The notes beneath the pieces were generated by a model that ran no database searches, was not told where the DNA came from, and saw nothing but the letters and a program-made list of their open reading frames with translations. A stretch of 38,952 nt of DNA from contig JASMGX010000008.1 of assembly GCA_030751095.1 (NCBI GenBank), positions 1 through 38,952 on the forward strand. Direction: 5' to 3'. Each line of letters starts with the position of its first letter. Position 1 is the first letter of the stretch. Shown here in pieces: positions 1 through 8,790 of the stretch. Source of the stretch: Pirellulales bacterium. Its GTDB lineage: Bacteria > Planctomycetota > Planctomycetia > Pirellulales > UBA7805. Position numbers and translations under genes: made by a program.

Positions 1-267
1 CAGCCGTTTTTTCGAACAGTCTGTCTCTCACCAAGACACTGACAGCTGCCCACAGAGCGCCCACTGCCCGATACGCGATGCTATCACGATCTGCAAAAGC
101 CTATTTTGATTGAGTTTAGAGACTCAAGCGGGGTGTTTTTTGTGTGCCGTCATTCGGGCGCGTGTCCACACCCTGGTTTTCCGCAGAGAAAAGTATTCTG
201 CGAATCTCACCGCGGGCAATCATTCGCTAGCTGAGGGAAAGACTACCAGAAATTTGGCGATGCGATT

Positions 268-1281
268 TTAGAATCCCCGCGTTGCCCGCACATCCTCAAA
301 GTCACGAAGGTGGTAACCGATTCTGACAAAATCGAGTATCTGACAGAGCGAACGCAAGGCGACCCCCAAGCCGTCTGGACCGCTGAAACCTCCAAATTGC
401 CCACCACCCTTCAGGTGTGGTTCGAGATCCACGAACACACCGGGAATTCCCCGCCGCTTGAGCCGCTTGGTCAGTTTCGGTAACCGTTCGCGAAAATCCT
501 CCAGAATCATCTCGTGACCACTCTGTCCCATTTTGGCCGGCACAAAATGTCGCAGCGCCTCCTCATCAACATGCTCTATCCTCGTCCTCTTGCCCGGATG
601 CCGATAATCCTTGATATGTAGCCAGCCAATGGCATGCTTCATGGCTTGATACTGATTAAAAACCTCAAAAGTATCAAAACCCTGCGTCACCAGATTGCCA
701 CCATCGAAAATCAGAACCAAAGCAGGATGATTCACTTGACGATGAATCTCCGCTAATAACTCGCCCGTCTGGCCTACTAGATTGGCCTCTACCTCAAGTC
801 CAAAAGTCAAATCGCTACGATGACACATTTCCGCAATCTGCCCCAACTGATCGACCGTTTGTGTTAGGTGTTCGGTTGGATCGCTATCCTTGGGATGATA
901 GAAGGAAAATCCGCGAATCAATTTCGTTTCAAAGGCGTGTGCCAAATCGCATGCCTTGCGGACATCTTTGGCTAAATATTTTTGGAACGGCACATACGGA
1001 TTCTTAGTGCCATCCTCAATATCTTTCAGTTTCACCTTACCAATGGGTGATCCAATCGACGAGACATTCATCCCATATTCATCCTCAAGGTGACGAATTT
1101 TGGTGACTTCTGTCTTTGTCAGTTTCATCACGTTTTTGATGCCATTACCAACATCCATAAAACGGATACTGTAAAATTGAAGTCCAACAGCCGCAAAGGC
1201 TGCAAACTGCTCTACTGCCGTTTTGTGGTTCGCCGCTTCGTCGGCAAATCCACTTAAGATCACTTCAGCATCTTCAACCAT
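268..1281 (-). CDS. Sugar phosphate isomerase/epimerase family protein (xylose isomerase-like TIM barrel)
   Basis: This 337-residue cytoplasmic protein has no signal peptide or membrane segment. The pattern fits the AP-endonuclease-2/xylose-isomerase-like TIM barrel. The N-terminal strand LSGFADEAA resembles the usual 'sGFaDEia' opening of this family. Acidic and His residues that would bind a divalent metal lie at strand ends: GLEVEANLV, LIFDGGNL, GWLHIKDY and a late VDLEPHLKGGG. The substrate is unknown; relatives isomerise or epimerise sugars, inositols or hydroxypyruvate. It starts at ATG 1281, three bases after the queF stop, with AGGAG inside the queF end about 12 nt upstream, so the two are probably translated from one message. 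The pairing with queF gives no clue to the substrate. Family assignment is fairly secure; the exact reaction is not. Confidence 0.8.
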   Translation of the reverse strand: MVEDAEVILSGFADEAANHKTAVEQFAAFAAVGLQFYSIRFMDVGNGIKNVMKLTKTEVTKIRHLEDEYGMNVSSIGSPIGKVKLKDIEDGTKNPYVPFQKYLAKDVRKACDLAHAFETKLIRGFSFYHPKDSDPTEHLTQTVDQLGQIAEMCHRSDLTFGLEVEANLVGQTGELLAEIHRQVNHPALVLIFDGGNLVTQGFDTFEVFNQYQAMKHAIGWLHIKDYRHPGKRTRIEHVDEEALRHFVPAKMGQSGHEMILEDFRERLPKLTKRLKRRGIPGVFVDLEPHLKGGGQFGGFSGPDGLGVALRSLCQILDFVRIGYHLRDFEDVRATRGF

Positions 1282-1284
1282 AGA

Positions 1285-1647
1285 TCAATCTGTCTCCTGG
1301 AGATATTCAACCGTTACTTTGGTTGTGATGCCCCCCCGGGCAGTAAAGGCTGCCTCGCATTTTAATCTGCGAGGTTTGATAGAACCTACCAGATCGTCCA
1401 CGATCCGATTGGTGGCATGCTCGTAAAAAATCCCCTCGCTGCGGAATTGCTGGAGATACATCTTCAGACTCTTGAGTTCCACACAGAACCTATCGGGGAT
1501 GTAGGTAAACGTCAGGACGCCAAAATCGGGCTGTCCGGTTTTGGGACAGAGTGAAGTAAATTCTGGACAGACAATCTGAATGGAATAGTCCCGTTCAGAA
1601 AATTGATTGTCAAATACTTCCAAAACCTCTGTAAACGACTCGGCCAT
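1285..1647 (-). CDS. queF: NADPH-dependent 7-cyano-7-deazaguanine reductase (preQ1 synthase)
   Basis: QueF reduces the nitrile of preQ0 to the aminomethyl group of preQ1, a step of queuosine tRNA modification, in the cytoplasm. The protein is a short, single-domain (type I, B. subtilis-like) form of 120 residues. The nucleophilic Cys34 and proton-donor Asp41 lie in [14 protein letters not shown] with the family spacing of seven. The substrate-binding stretch [13 protein letters not shown] follows, and a conserved FYEHATNRI motif comes next. I chose ATG 1647 because GAGGGAG sits 9 nt upstream; a TTG at 1671 in the same frame would add eight residues and bury that site. The other queuosine genes (queC, queD, queE, tgt) are not in the window. 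The downstream isomerase gene follows after three bases. The family call is very firm. Confidence 0.93.
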   Translation of the reverse strand: MAESFTEVLEVFDNQFSERDYSIQIVCPEFTSLCPKTGQPDFGVLTFTYIPDRFCVELKSLKMYLQQFRSEGIFYEHATNRIVDDLVGSIKPRRLKCEAAFTARGGITTKVTVEYLQETD

Positions 1648-1827
1648 CGATAGAAACTCCCTCACGGACAAAAGCCTATTGTCGCATTATGCAGACGCGG
1701 ACAAAAGAGCCCCGCGATACAAACCTTTGCTGGCAACACAGCATGGCTTGGGGTACTACGGGGATTTGATAAAAAGAACGTAATCGAACACGGGATGTCC
1801 GTCGACCTATTTCGACAGCCGGACACG

Positions 1828-2172
1828 CTAGGGAGCCTCGACCATCTGACCCACTTCCCCAACGGCGACTTCCAGGGACTGGCGGGCCATCTGAAAATTA
1901 GTGTGCGTGGAAATCTCAGGCTGTAACTGACGGAACTGAGCAACTGCTGCGAGCAAGCGAGGATACTTCTTGGTCGCTTGCTTGAGGTAGCTTGCTGCAT
2001 CGCGGGCTTTTAGAGCAGACCCCAGTGCCAGCATGTAGTCGTAGAGAACGCGCTGCACCTCGAGTAAGGCCTCCTCCTCTTCTGCTTCTTCGGAATGTTT
2101 AATAAAGGTCCGTACGACCCAAACATGGGAAAGCAAATCATCGATGCGATCCATTTTTTCTTCCGGCGTCAT
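1828..2172 (-). CDS. Small helical protein of unknown function
   Basis: The gene encodes 114 residues with no signal peptide, membrane segment or motif I can tie to a function. The sequence is hydrophilic and looks all-helical, with an acidic run (EEAEEEEALLEV) near residues 28-39 and a Lys/Arg-rich middle. I think it is a conserved planctomycete protein of unknown role, but this is recollection of style, not a search result. Start ATG 2172 is the only good one. A four-copy 16-bp tandem repeat (2175-2238) begins two bases upstream, so the leader carries no ordinary Shine-Dalgarno; the nearest purine-rich tract is the GTGGTGGG of the repeat. The gene runs toward queF with 180 bp between them. 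A competing frame at 1662-2000 is a shadow. Confidence 0.65.
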   Translation of the reverse strand: MTPEEKMDRIDDLLSHVWVVRTFIKHSEEAEEEEALLEVQRVLYDYMLALGSALKARDAASYLKQATKKYPRLLAAVAQFRQLQPEISTHTNFQMARQSLEVAVGEVGQMVEAP

Positions 2173-2174
2173 GG

Positions 2175-2238
2175 CCCACCACTCTACAAGCCCACCACTC
2201 TACAAGCCCACCACTCCACAAGCCCACCACTCCACCAG
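2175..2238. repeat. Four tandem 16-bp repeats abutting a start codon
   Basis: Four head-to-tail copies run without spacers: 2175-2190 and 2191-2206 are identical (CCCACCACTCTACAAG), 2207-2222 differs at one base and 2223-2238 at two. Read on the minus strand, each unit is rich in GTGGTGGG, and the last copy ends two bases before ATG 2172 of the small helical protein. The array therefore forms its 5' leader. Near-identical neighbouring units point to recent slippage or unequal exchange, so copy number may vary between strains. Confidence 0.9.
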
Positions 2239-2288
2239 ATGGCCAAAACGATGGAATGGTTGGTTCCACAGGCCAGTTTTGAATTGTC

Positions 2289-3338
2289 TTACATCTCGCT
2301 TGGTGTTTTAGAACCCGGTTGTGCTCGATCTTGCGCCGCAACAGGTTCATCAATTTTTCCCAAATGTCCTTTGGGAGCAAAAACCATGACTAGCACCGCG
2401 CCGGCAATCACGAGGATCAAGCCGGACCAAAAGAACGGGCTTATCGAACCGATATAATCCTGTCGCAACATCGTCGCCCCTGTATTGACTACCGGTGCGC
2501 CACCAAAGACCAGAGGCATGGCATAAATGGGTTTTCCCCCCCAATTAAAAGCCATGATAATGCCGAGGGAACCAAAAACGCCTGCCGCTCCGGCTGCCAG
2601 AGACCAAAAGGTACCGGACAGCGTAAAACTCGCCCAGCCACCATCGGTTCCCGCACTGAGAAGTACTGTCGGTACGGCAACGGAATTCCCAAAATAGGCC
2701 AAGCAAACACAAAGCAGCGGCCGCAACCGGCTCCCCTCCATCTTCATCTGGCCCCGATGCAAAAAGGGACCATAAGCGCCCCAACAAGCTACCGTCACCA
2801 CGATCGCACCAATAACCCAGAGCAAAGAAAGCGGTGGAGGATCCACTGTATGATTCGGCGGAGGTTTGCAAACCAGAACCGTAACGGCACCAAGGATCAC
2901 CATCATCAGACCGGCGATAAATACCGGACCTATTTTTTTTGTCAGCTTGTTCATCCCTGCCGTGATCAGCGAATTGACAATCGGCGCACCACCAAAGACG
3001 ATCGGCATGACGTACACCGGGTGACCACCACTCTTGAATGCGAGAATAATACCGAGCGCACCGATCGCACCGGTTGCCCCGGCCAACAGACTCCACAAAC
3101 CCCCGCCCACGCTCCAGTGGCCACTCTCACCACGGCGGCCAAGAATCAAGGCGGGTACAGCCACGGCAATCAGGAAATAGGCGATACCGACAAAGAAAAA
3201 GGGTAAGAGCATCGCATTCACAGACTCCGTCCCATCCATATAGCGCATGTCATGCTGTCCCTTATGGATCACCGGGCCATAGAGTCCCCAACAGAGAATC
3301 GTCAGGGCAATCGAGCCGATCACATACAAAAACTTCAT
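2289..3338 (-). CDS. Ten-TM membrane protein made of two duplicated 5-TM units (DMT/EamA-like)
   Basis: The 349-residue inner-membrane protein has about ten hydrophobic segments. It consists of two homologous halves, roughly residues 5-157 and 174-321. Matching motifs are CWGLYGPVIHKGQ (16-28) with CWGAYGPFLHRGQ (185-197), and MPIVFGGAPIVN (111-122) with MPLVFGGAPVVN (274-285). The halves are joined by a Pro-rich linker (PPPNHTVDPPP), and a polar tail follows residue 325. Two five-helix repeats in one chain is the architecture of the drug/metabolite transporter superfamily, so a transporter role is likely, but I cannot name a substrate. Start ATG 3338 has AGGAG 9 nt upstream. It lies 97 bp downstream of the large ABC permease in the same direction and may share its transcript. 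Confidence 0.75.
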   Translation of the reverse strand: MKFLYVIGSIALTILCWGLYGPVIHKGQHDMRYMDGTESVNAMLLPFFFVGIAYFLIAVAVPALILGRRGESGHWSVGGGLWSLLAGATGAIGALGIILAFKSGGHPVYVMPIVFGGAPIVNSLITAGMNKLTKKIGPVFIAGLMMVILGAVTVLVCKPPPNHTVDPPPLSLLWVIGAIVVTVACWGAYGPFLHRGQMKMEGSRLRPLLCVCLAYFGNSVAVPTVLLSAGTDGGWASFTLSGTFWSLAAGAAGVFGSLGIIMAFNWGGKPIYAMPLVFGGAPVVNTGATMLRQDYIGSISPFFWSGLILVIAGAVLVMVFAPKGHLGKIDEPVAAQDRAQPGSKTPSEM

Positions 3339-3435
3339 GAGAATGTGCTCCTGGATTTGCGATGGTCTTCCAGTGTATCAAAGGTCCAAAAGGATGCGAC
3401 AGGGGCAACCTCCTTTAAGGGCCCACTGGCACCTC

Positions 3436-6400
3436 TTATTCCCCACGAAGTGTGGCAATAACAGGTAGCCGCAGTGCAGCACGCACCACATAAACTCCTA
3501 CCAACAGGCCCACCAACACCACGAGCCCCAAGATCGCACAAAGCATCGCCCAGGGAATTGTGGCGCCGCCCATCGCAAATTGCGGCACTAGGGCCAAAAG
3601 AGCAGCCGCAAATCCGATCCCCAGACCTGCGAACAACAAAACCAGATTTTCCAGGACGATCATCGCAGCCAGACGACCCCGATGGAATCCACAAGCCTGC
3701 ATGAGGGCAAGTTCAGCCCGGCGACCGGAGATGTTCCTCAGTTGCACCGCCACCAACCCCACCGTGCCTAGTATCAACCCCAAGCCGCCGAGACTCTGAA
3801 AACTGGACAGATACGTGTTTTGAACGGCAAATAATGTTTCCAACCTTGCTGCGACCGGCTCAGCATCAAATCCAAAATCGGAGAGCCGCTGCTCAAGTAG
3901 ATTGGCTACCGCCCGCGTATTTTCAGGCGCCGTCTTGATGAGAAAATATTGGTAACCCTCGGTGTCCGGGAACAAACGCAGCAGTTGTGTCTCGGCAATC
4001 AATAGATCGCCCTGAAACAGACTGTTTTTCAGCAGGCCGACCACCTCGAGCGTCACGTTCTCTCCCACGGCATTTTCAATTTCAAAGCGTTCACCGATCC
4101 CGGCATAGAGTCCAAGGCCGTAGCGGGCGGTGTTTTCATCAAGGATCACCGGCACAACGCGGTTTTCTTCCGCATCCCGGCCAAGATTTTTTTCCAGATC
4201 GCTCCAGAACGATGGATCTAGACTGCCGGCAGAAAAAGATGTGGGCATGGTAGCCGGTATCCCCAGCAGTCTGGGTTGCCGGGCCCGATAGAGATTCAGG
4301 CAACTCGCATCATCCCCGCCATGGACCCTCAGCGATGCAACGGTCGCTCCCTCGAGCAGTCGGCGACTATTGGGATCGCTCATCCCGAGTTCAAAACGCC
4401 CTCTATCCGTTGCGAGGTCGTCGTGGATCGGCAGCGTACTCTCCGCGACCAATTCCCCACCATCGGAATTCAGGTCCACCAGCCGGAAAGCACTCACGGC
4501 CATGATCAGAAAGGTTGCACTCGCCAGCAAGCCAATCGTAATCCCGCTCCTTTGAGGATGTCGCGTCATGTTGCGGAAGGCGAGTTGTAAAAGGCCCAAT
4601 CGACCGACCCCAAGCTCTCGAGCGGGTCGTCTCCGCAGGATCTCGCCAAGCACCATCAAACAGGAGAACAGATCCAATCCACCCGCAGCAAAAAAGAGTC
4701 CCGCCTGCAGATAGATTGGGCCGGTTGCCGCAAAGAAAAGCAGCACCATCGCAATCAGGGCTCCCAGTCCGGCAGACCAAAGCCGCCACGATGACCTGCT
4801 GGTGCAGGGAAGAACTTCCTCACCGCTGTCCAGCCACCAGCGAGCAGGATGTCTCCGCTGTTGCCAGATGGACCATCCGATCGCAAGCGCAGAAATGACG
4901 ATTACCGATAGATATCCGACCAACAGACTCTCAAGATTGATATGGAGGTGCAAAAACGGAGTCCTCACGGCCGCAACCCACAAGGTGCGTAAACCGGTAA
5001 CCATCAGCGCAGCGTAGGCGACACCACCGACGATGCCGATCAGTCCCCCGGCGACTACCACCACGAGAGCTTGCACAAAGAACAACCAAAAAATCCTCGC
5101 CCTCGAAAACCCAACGACCAACAGGTACCCGATTTCAGCAGACCGCTCGTCAATGCCGAGACGAAAAAGAAGCACCAGAAGCATCAGAGCAGCAGCAATG
5201 AGAAACATGCTAAAACCGAGGAACAGCAGGCCGAATGGGGTCGTCCCCTCAGCCGCCTGAAGGGCCTCTTTACGTATAGGCCGGAATTGAATCAGATCCG
5301 CATCCGCCAGTTTGGATTCGAGATCGTCTCGAAGCACCTTGGCTTCGAGACCCAACGGCCCCGACCCGCCAACTGTGCCGGGTGCTTCTTTGGCCGGCAA
5401 CACTCTCAGCGAAGTGGCTTCACCAAATCGACTCCCCCATATCTGTTTGCCACGACTGCGCGAAATAAACGCTTTGGGTGTCGCCCGATAGGTGTCCCAG
5501 TATTGCTCGTCGCGGTCACGTACCCGTGAAGCATCGAACGGAAATGGGGGATTCCAGTCATCAATCGATTCCTGATCGGTCACCCCTTTGAGTTCGGGCG
5601 TCAAATTCCGGTCGCCTGCAACCGTCTGCCCACCTTGTTGGTCCAGAAGGGGCACGATGGCTCGCAGCTTAAATGTTTCGGTCCGCTCGCGAACCTGCCC
5701 ATGCGTTGTTTCAGGCTCAAAGAACGTGAGCTGGATCTCTGCTCCTGGTACAACGCCCAAATCCTCAGCCGCCCAGTCATTGAGTACGATCTCATCGTCG
5801 GCCAGCAACAGCGGCTCTCGGTCAGCCAGGAGGAGCGGCCCGAGCGTGGGAACCGAATCGATGGCAGTCACGGTCGAATAGGGGATTTTTTTCTCGCCTG
5901 AGGTGATCCAGTTGGCCAAATAGGTGAGTGCAGGCTGCACGGCCTGCTGGTCGGACCACACCTGAGCGGCCTTCTGCGCGACCTGTTCCGGAAGCAACAT
6001 CCGCTCACTCGTCAGGTTGATGTATTCAAGATTCTCCGCAATTTTCCTCCCTCCACCGAGCGGCAGCGATTGCAGTTGCAGGCCATAATCCTCCAAAGTC
6101 GGGACCATTTCCGGATCAGAACGATCCCCGCTGGCACCGGGGGACTCATCTGCCACCAAGATCAAATTGCATCTACCCGCAACATCAAGCATCTCTGAGA
6201 TCGCATCGATCCCGATAAAAGCGTTCCGTGGCAACTGCTGGCTCGGGCTGAGAGAAAAACCGCCTAAGGCATTTTCGGAAATGATTTCCGATACTCTAAA
6301 TTGTCGCCGACGGACCGATTCGGTTTTTCGTCCCAAGGGACTCTCTGCCGGAATCACACTAAAGCGACCAATCTGCAAAACCACCCGGTCCCCGACTTGG

Positions 6401-6849
6401 ACATCGAGATAACGGGACGATGCGAGACGGCTTGTAAGGACAATTTCATCGCCTGTAGGACTTGTTTCCGGCCCCCCCTGCCCGAGCTTCCAAAAACCCC
6501 GGTTGCAACCGATGACCGTTACGCCCGCAGCAACTTGCCCATCGCGCTGATTTTTGATCGACCCACGAACGAGAATTGCAGATTCCGCCAACTTGTCCTT
6601 TTTTTGAAAACCAGCGTCTTCGCGAATTTGGTCGATCAGGCTGTCTTGAAAAAACACATCGGTAATGACAATCTCCTCGACATTACCGAGTCGCTCGAGA
6701 ACCAGTCTGCGGAGACTACCACGCATGGAGTCACCCACCAGCAGCGCACCGGTGAGCACCGTTGCGGTGGTCGCAACCGCCAACAACAGCGCAACGTTCA
6801 AGCGGCGATGGTATCGCAGGCTTACAATCGCAAGACGGAAAAAGGACAT
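3436..6849 (-). CDS. Very large FtsX/MacB-type ABC transporter permease
   Basis: At 1137 residues this is an unusually long permease of the LolC/MacB/FtsX type. One membrane helix near residues 18-40 is followed by a periplasmic MacB-PCD-like region. Next comes a first FtsX block of about three helices around 540-680, including the family motif RSAEIGYLLVVGFSRARIF. A hydrophobic pair follows, then a helix near ITIGLLASATFLIMAV and a second periplasmic domain. The last FtsX block starts near 1010 with RRAELALMQACGFHRGRLA and ends VIATLRGE. Relatives work with a separate ATPase to move lipoproteins or peptides from the inner membrane, or to drive mechanotransmission. No ATPase gene lies beside it here. 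Start ATG 6849 has AAGGGG about 5 nt upstream. The gene diverges from the gamma-glutamyltransferase gene. Confidence 0.9.
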   Translation of the reverse strand: MSFFRLAIVSLRYHRRLNVALLLAVATTATVLTGALLVGDSMRGSLRRLVLERLGNVEEIVITDVFFQDSLIDQIREDAGFQKKDKLAESAILVRGSIKNQRDGQVAAGVTVIGCNRGFWKLGQGGPETSPTGDEIVLTSRLASSRYLDVQVGDRVVLQIGRFSVIPAESPLGRKTESVRRRQFRVSEIISENALGGFSLSPSQQLPRNAFIGIDAISEMLDVAGRCNLILVADESPGASGDRSDPEMVPTLEDYGLQLQSLPLGGGRKIAENLEYINLTSERMLLPEQVAQKAAQVWSDQQAVQPALTYLANWITSGEKKIPYSTVTAIDSVPTLGPLLLADREPLLLADDEIVLNDWAAEDLGVVPGAEIQLTFFEPETTHGQVRERTETFKLRAIVPLLDQQGGQTVAGDRNLTPELKGVTDQESIDDWNPPFPFDASRVRDRDEQYWDTYRATPKAFISRSRGKQIWGSRFGEATSLRVLPAKEAPGTVGGSGPLGLEAKVLRDDLESKLADADLIQFRPIRKEALQAAEGTTPFGLLFLGFSMFLIAAALMLLVLLFRLGIDERSAEIGYLLVVGFSRARIFWLFFVQALVVVVAGGLIGIVGGVAYAALMVTGLRTLWVAAVRTPFLHLHINLESLLVGYLSVIVISALAIGWSIWQQRRHPARWWLDSGEEVLPCTSRSSWRLWSAGLGALIAMVLLFFAATGPIYLQAGLFFAAGGLDLFSCLMVLGEILRRRPARELGVGRLGLLQLAFRNMTRHPQRSGITIGLLASATFLIMAVSAFRLVDLNSDGGELVAESTLPIHDDLATDRGRFELGMSDPNSRRLLEGATVASLRVHGGDDASCLNLYRARQPRLLGIPATMPTSFSAGSLDPSFWSDLEKNLGRDAEENRVVPVILDENTARYGLGLYAGIGERFEIENAVGENVTLEVVGLLKNSLFQGDLLIAETQLLRLFPDTEGYQYFLIKTAPENTRAVANLLEQRLSDFGFDAEPVAARLETLFAVQNTYLSSFQSLGGLGLILGTVGLVAVQLRNISGRRAELALMQACGFHRGRLAAMIVLENLVLLFAGLGIGFAAALLALVPQFAMGGATIPWAMLCAILGLVVLVGLLVGVYVVRAALRLPVIATLRGE

Positions 6850-7059
6850 CCGCCCCTTCCAGTGCTCGGGCCAAATGTTTTGTGAAAAATCATCTTCTGT
6901 TATAGTCGCTCTTTTGCCTCACGGCATCTGGCCAATCTGAGAAAAGAGGGTGTGCCTCCAAGGTCGCTTTAAGAAATGTTAGTTGAGAGCCCGAAATTGG
7001 CGTTCTCTTTAGGCTGTGCGATCTCGCAGGTCTCGAGAGCATCACGTACAATTTCGAGC

Positions 7060-8790
7060 ATGTACAAATGCTTCCTTCGCTTCGCCAAATGCAGTCTTTT
7101 TGTCCTTGGGCACTTCGCCCAACTCTCTGCATCGGCTGATGGGACCAGCGACCTCGGTGCCGTCGCCACTGTCCACCCGACCGCCACTCGTGCCGGGCTC
7201 AAGGCCCTCTCAGAGGGAGGCAACGCCATCGATGCGGCAGTTGCAGCAGCACTCACACTTGGAGTGGTCGATTGTCACAACTCCGGGATTGGTGGAGGCT
7301 GTTTTATCCTGCTGCACCTACCGGACGGCAAACTCATCGCAATCGATGGCCGTGAAACCGCACCGGAGCATGCGAGCGACGATCGCTATTTCCGTGACGG
7401 CAAACTGCAACCGGAACGAAGTCGTATCGGCCCACTTGCGGTCGGCACCCCCGGCGCTCTTGCCGCCTATGCCTATGCCGTAGAAAAGTTTGGTCGTATG
7501 TCACTCGGCAAACTGCTGCTCCCGGCAGCGGAGATTGCCGAGAAGGGATTTGCGATCGATCCCACCTTTGCGGTGCGGCTCGCTGCGGAGACGCGGGCAC
7601 TTGCTCGTTTTGAAGGCTCCCGCAATCTTCTATTACAGGCAGACGGCAGACCCTATCGGCAAGGAGATCTGTTGCGAATGCCCGATCTGGCCCGGACCTA
7701 TCGATCCATTGCCGGTGAGGGAACGGACTGGTTTTATCGCGGACCGTTTGCCAGACAGGTTGGAACCTGGATGCAGCAGCATGGTGGTGTTCTCTCGGCC
7801 GAAGACTTTGGCAGCTACCGCGTGCAGCGGCGGCAACCGATTATAAGCAGCTATCGGGACCGCACCATTGTCGGTTTTCCGCCGCCGAGCAGTGGTGGAG
7901 TGCATGTGGCAGAAATCCTCAATATTCTTGAACATTTTGACCTCAAAGATGCCACCGATGCGCAAGTTGTTCATTTGACGACCGAAGCGATGAAACTTGC
8001 TTTTGCCGACCGAGCTTACTGGCTCGGAGACCCTGCGTTTACAAATATTCCCCGCGGCCTGATCGACAAAAAGTATGCCCGCGAGCTAGCGCGGGGGAAA
8101 ATCGATCCTGTTCAGGCCAGCCCGGTCAAACAACACGGCTTGCCCCCCAACGCCACGGAAAACGTGTTCGGAAAGCATACCACCCACATCGCAGCAGCCG
8201 ATACGAAAGGCTATTGGGTTGCGATCACAACAACGGTCAATACGCCATTCGGGTCCAAAGTCATCGTTCCCGGGACCGGTGTGGTACTCAACAATCAAAT
8301 GGATGATTTTTCTATTGCCCCGGGCGTTCCGAATGCTTTCGGGCTCATCGGTGCCAAAGCCAACCGCCTACAAGCGGGCAAACGCCCCCTTTCGAGTATG
8401 AGCCCTACAATCATGCTCGTTGGTGAAAAACCACAACTCACCCTAGGTGCAGCGGGAGGGCCTCGCATCATCAGCCAGGTGGTGCTCACGATCATACGCA
8501 TGGTCGATCGGAGCATGCCGCTTGCGGAAGCCGTTGCCGCTCCGCGCTTCCATCATCAATGGCGACCGGACCAACTTTTTATTGAAACGACTGGCGACAA
8601 TTTTACCTTTCCCGAACCACTGATTGAGAATTTACGCAAACGCGGCCACATCGTGACGGCCATGCCGTATGCGGGTGTCACAGAGTGCGTCGGCTACTCA
8701 GTGGCTGGCAAGTTGATTGCCGTGACAGACCCTCGCCTGCCAAAGGTAGCGTCTTCTGGCAAAGAGTCTGCGGAAAGAAACAACCGCTAA
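7060..8790 (+). CDS. ggt: Gamma-glutamyltransferase, exported precursor
   Basis: The enzyme transfers or hydrolyses the gamma-glutamyl group of glutathione and similar peptides outside the cytoplasmic membrane. It is made as a precursor that cleaves itself into two subunits. The small subunit would begin at the Thr of KHTTHIA (codon at 8179-8181), the family nucleophile. Downstream are NTPFGS, the substrate-binding NNQMDDFS, the oxyanion motif PLSSMSPT, and APRFHHQW, all matching E. coli GGT. I chose ATG 7060 (576 residues) because it opens a credible signal peptide, MYKCFLRFAKCSLFVLGH, ending near SASA. An in-frame ATG at 6976 adds 28 residues that do not look like signal sequence, and neither start has a strong ribosome site. 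The stop overlaps that of the convergent protease gene by two bases. Confidence 0.94.
   Translation: MYKCFLRFAKCSLFVLGHFAQLSASADGTSDLGAVATVHPTATRAGLKALSEGGNAIDAAVAAALTLGVVDCHNSGIGGGCFILLHLPDGKLIAIDGRETAPEHASDDRYFRDGKLQPERSRIGPLAVGTPGALAAYAYAVEKFGRMSLGKLLLPAAEIAEKGFAIDPTFAVRLAAETRALARFEGSRNLLLQADGRPYRQGDLLRMPDLARTYRSIAGEGTDWFYRGPFARQVGTWMQQHGGVLSAEDFGSYRVQRRQPIISSYRDRTIVGFPPPSSGGVHVAEILNILEHFDLKDATDAQVVHLTTEAMKLAFADRAYWLGDPAFTNIPRGLIDKKYARELARGKIDPVQASPVKQHGLPPNATENVFGKHTTHIAAADTKGYWVAITTTVNTPFGSKVIVPGTGVVLNNQMDDFSIAPGVPNAFGLIGAKANRLQAGKRPLSSMSPTIMLVGEKPQLTLGAAGGPRIISQVVLTIIRMVDRSMPLAEAVAAPRFHHQWRPDQLFIETTGDNFTFPEPLIENLRKRGHIVTAMPYAGVTECVGYSVAGKLIAVTDPRLPKVASSGKESAERNNR

Noticed and set aside
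2175-2238. CRISPR array
   Set aside because: The units are contiguous, only 16 bp long and have no spacers or nearby cas genes.
2138-2380. An 80-codon minus-strand frame running through the 16-bp repeats
   Set aside because: Its Trp/Val/Gly-rich translation is just the repeat read in a frame, and it overlaps both neighbouring real genes.
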